NCBI GenBank assembly: GCA_937862595.1
Contig: CALMFL010000084.1
Span: 1-14,785 of the forward strand
DNA length: 14,785 nucleotides
Source: an uncultured Fidelibacterota bacterium
Lineage (GTDB): Bacteria; Fidelibacterota; Fidelibacteria; Fidelibacterales; Fidelibacteraceae
Direction: 5' to 3'
A program made the position numbers and the translations under genes. Under the pieces are notes generated by a model. It did not search any database, was not told where the DNA came from, and saw only the letters and a list, made by a program, of their open reading frames with translations. Of this stretch, positions 13,983 to 14,785 are shown piece by piece (within the stretch, counting starts at the first letter, position 1; every line of letters begins with the position of its first letter).

Positions 13983-14785
13983 TTAAAATGTGAGATTGCC
14001 GGTGAGCGTCAGGGCGCGTTCGGGACTGCGGTCCCCGTCCTGCGCACCGCCTTTGAAATGCGATGCGGTATAGATCAGTTTAAGGCAGGTATTGTCCGCG
14101 GCATACCAGGCCAGGCCGCCTTCCGCCGTGATCACCCGTGACACCGAGCCTGCCGCGGAAGCGTAGAGGGGAAAGGTTTCCGGATCCGCAATAAAGCCAT
14201 GGATCCGCGCGACCAGCTCCAGTCCGCCCCGGTCGCCGCCGGAAAAATCCAAAGCATGGACGGGGCTGAACCCCGAATCCTTGCGTGTTCCGCCGCCGAT
14301 CGCCCAGGCCAGGCTCAGGCTTCCCGCCCGGTTCCTGAGGTCCGCCGTCTGCGCTCCGCCCATCGACACACGATGGTCTGCCACGATGTACTCCCCGATC
14401 AGTGTGATCTTTCCGCCGTACCAGGCGATCTGCGGGGAATAGCGCAGGACGGGACCGTCCCCTTTCGCGGCGGCATGGTAAGCAAAGACCTTCGTCCTGA
14501 CCGGGGTGCAGACGCTCCCGGGGGCTTCATCCGTCTGCAGTCCGTACGATGCGCCGAACCCCAGCGTAAATGATTTTAATCCCGTATGCCCGGAATTCGC
14601 AAAGGGTTTCCAGGACAGTCTTCCCGCCGCTTCCTTATGATCCGAGGCGTCGCCGGAGGCACTGCTTCCGTCCTGTGCGCCGTTGAGGATCGCCGCCCGG
14701 TAGAAAAGGGTCCGCTTGGCCAGGTTCCCCGAAACCTGGATCCCAAGGTCGCGGTTGGGCGCGATCTGGGCGGTATATGAAAAGT
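13983..14785 (-). CDS. Outer-membrane porin, phosphate-selective porin O/P-like, 5' end outside window
   Basis: The C-terminal 267 codons are inside the window; the frame is open to the right edge, so the start and signal peptide are missing. The translated part alternates polar and hydrophobic residues as in beta-barrels and ends in a C-terminal phenylalanine (LTLTGNLTF), the usual outer-membrane assembly signal. It resembles the Porin_O_P (OprO/OprP) family: RDLGIQVSGNLAKRTLFYRA near the left of the visible part, AAILNGAQDG just after, IAWYGGKITLIGEYIVADH in the middle, and GGLELVARIHGF near the end. OprP-type porins form anion-selective channels. This gene ends 18 bases before the sulfate-binding protein gene on the same strand, so it probably supplies sulfate to that system. 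Sulfate specificity is inferred from context, not from residues. Confidence 0.75.
   Translation of the reverse strand, partial: FSYTAQIAPNRDLGIQVSGNLAKRTLFYRAAILNGAQDGSSASGDASDHKEAAGRLSWKPFANSGHTGLKSFTLGFGASYGLQTDEAPGSVCTPVRTKVFAYHAAAKGDGPVLRYSPQIAWYGGKITLIGEYIVADHRVSMGGAQTADLRNRAGSLSLAWAIGGGTRKDSGFSPVHALDFSGGDRGGLELVARIHGFIADPETFPLYASAAGSVSRVITAEGGLAWYAADNTCLKLIYTASHFKGGAQDGDRSPERALTLTGNLTF

Overview
The window reads as ordinary chromosomal DNA of an uncultured-type Gram-negative anaerobe. A porin gene near the right edge implies an outer membrane. The promoter in front of the lysine 2,3-aminomutase gene fits the Bacteroidota pattern (TTTG, 20 bases, TAATTTTG), and several genes lack a recognisable Shine-Dalgarno. 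Bacteroidota or a nearby FCB-group lineage is therefore my tentative placement. Genes are moderately GC-rich, while the one long intergenic stretch (1440-1960) is AT-rich. I see no mobile elements, tRNA or rRNA genes, or CRISPR arrays.

Left region (1-1439, minus strand): a radical-SAM/PLP lysine 2,3-aminomutase (kamA), followed by the first codons of a gene that looks like an ATP-grasp ligase and runs off the left edge. Together they suggest production and further use of beta-lysine.

Middle region (1961-9215, plus strand): a tight six-gene operon for a membrane complex related to group 4 [NiFe]-hydrogenases, formate hydrogenlyase and complex I. The order is hyfB-, hyfC-, hyfE-, hyfF-, hyfG- and hyfI-like. 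The four membrane subunits keep the charged residues of the proton path. The large subunit has lost all four Ni-Fe cysteines. The small subunit has lost all four cysteines of the proximal (N2-type) [4Fe-4S] cluster. Only one [4Fe-4S] site remains, in a ferredoxin-like N-terminal domain of the small subunit. This places the operon among the hydrogenase-related complexes called Ehr, which are not hydrogenases and whose reaction is unknown. It is the most interesting item in the window.

Right region: a TauE/SafE-type anion (sulfite/organosulfonate) permease on the plus strand (9344-10111) converges with a minus-strand sulfate uptake operon. That operon reads, in transcription order, Porin_O_P-type outer-membrane porin (partial), periplasmic sulfate-binding protein, permease CysT, permease CysW and ATPase CysA. 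Short gaps and overlaps suggest one transcript in which the porin brings sulfate across the outer membrane, the binding protein captures it and the ABC transporter imports it.
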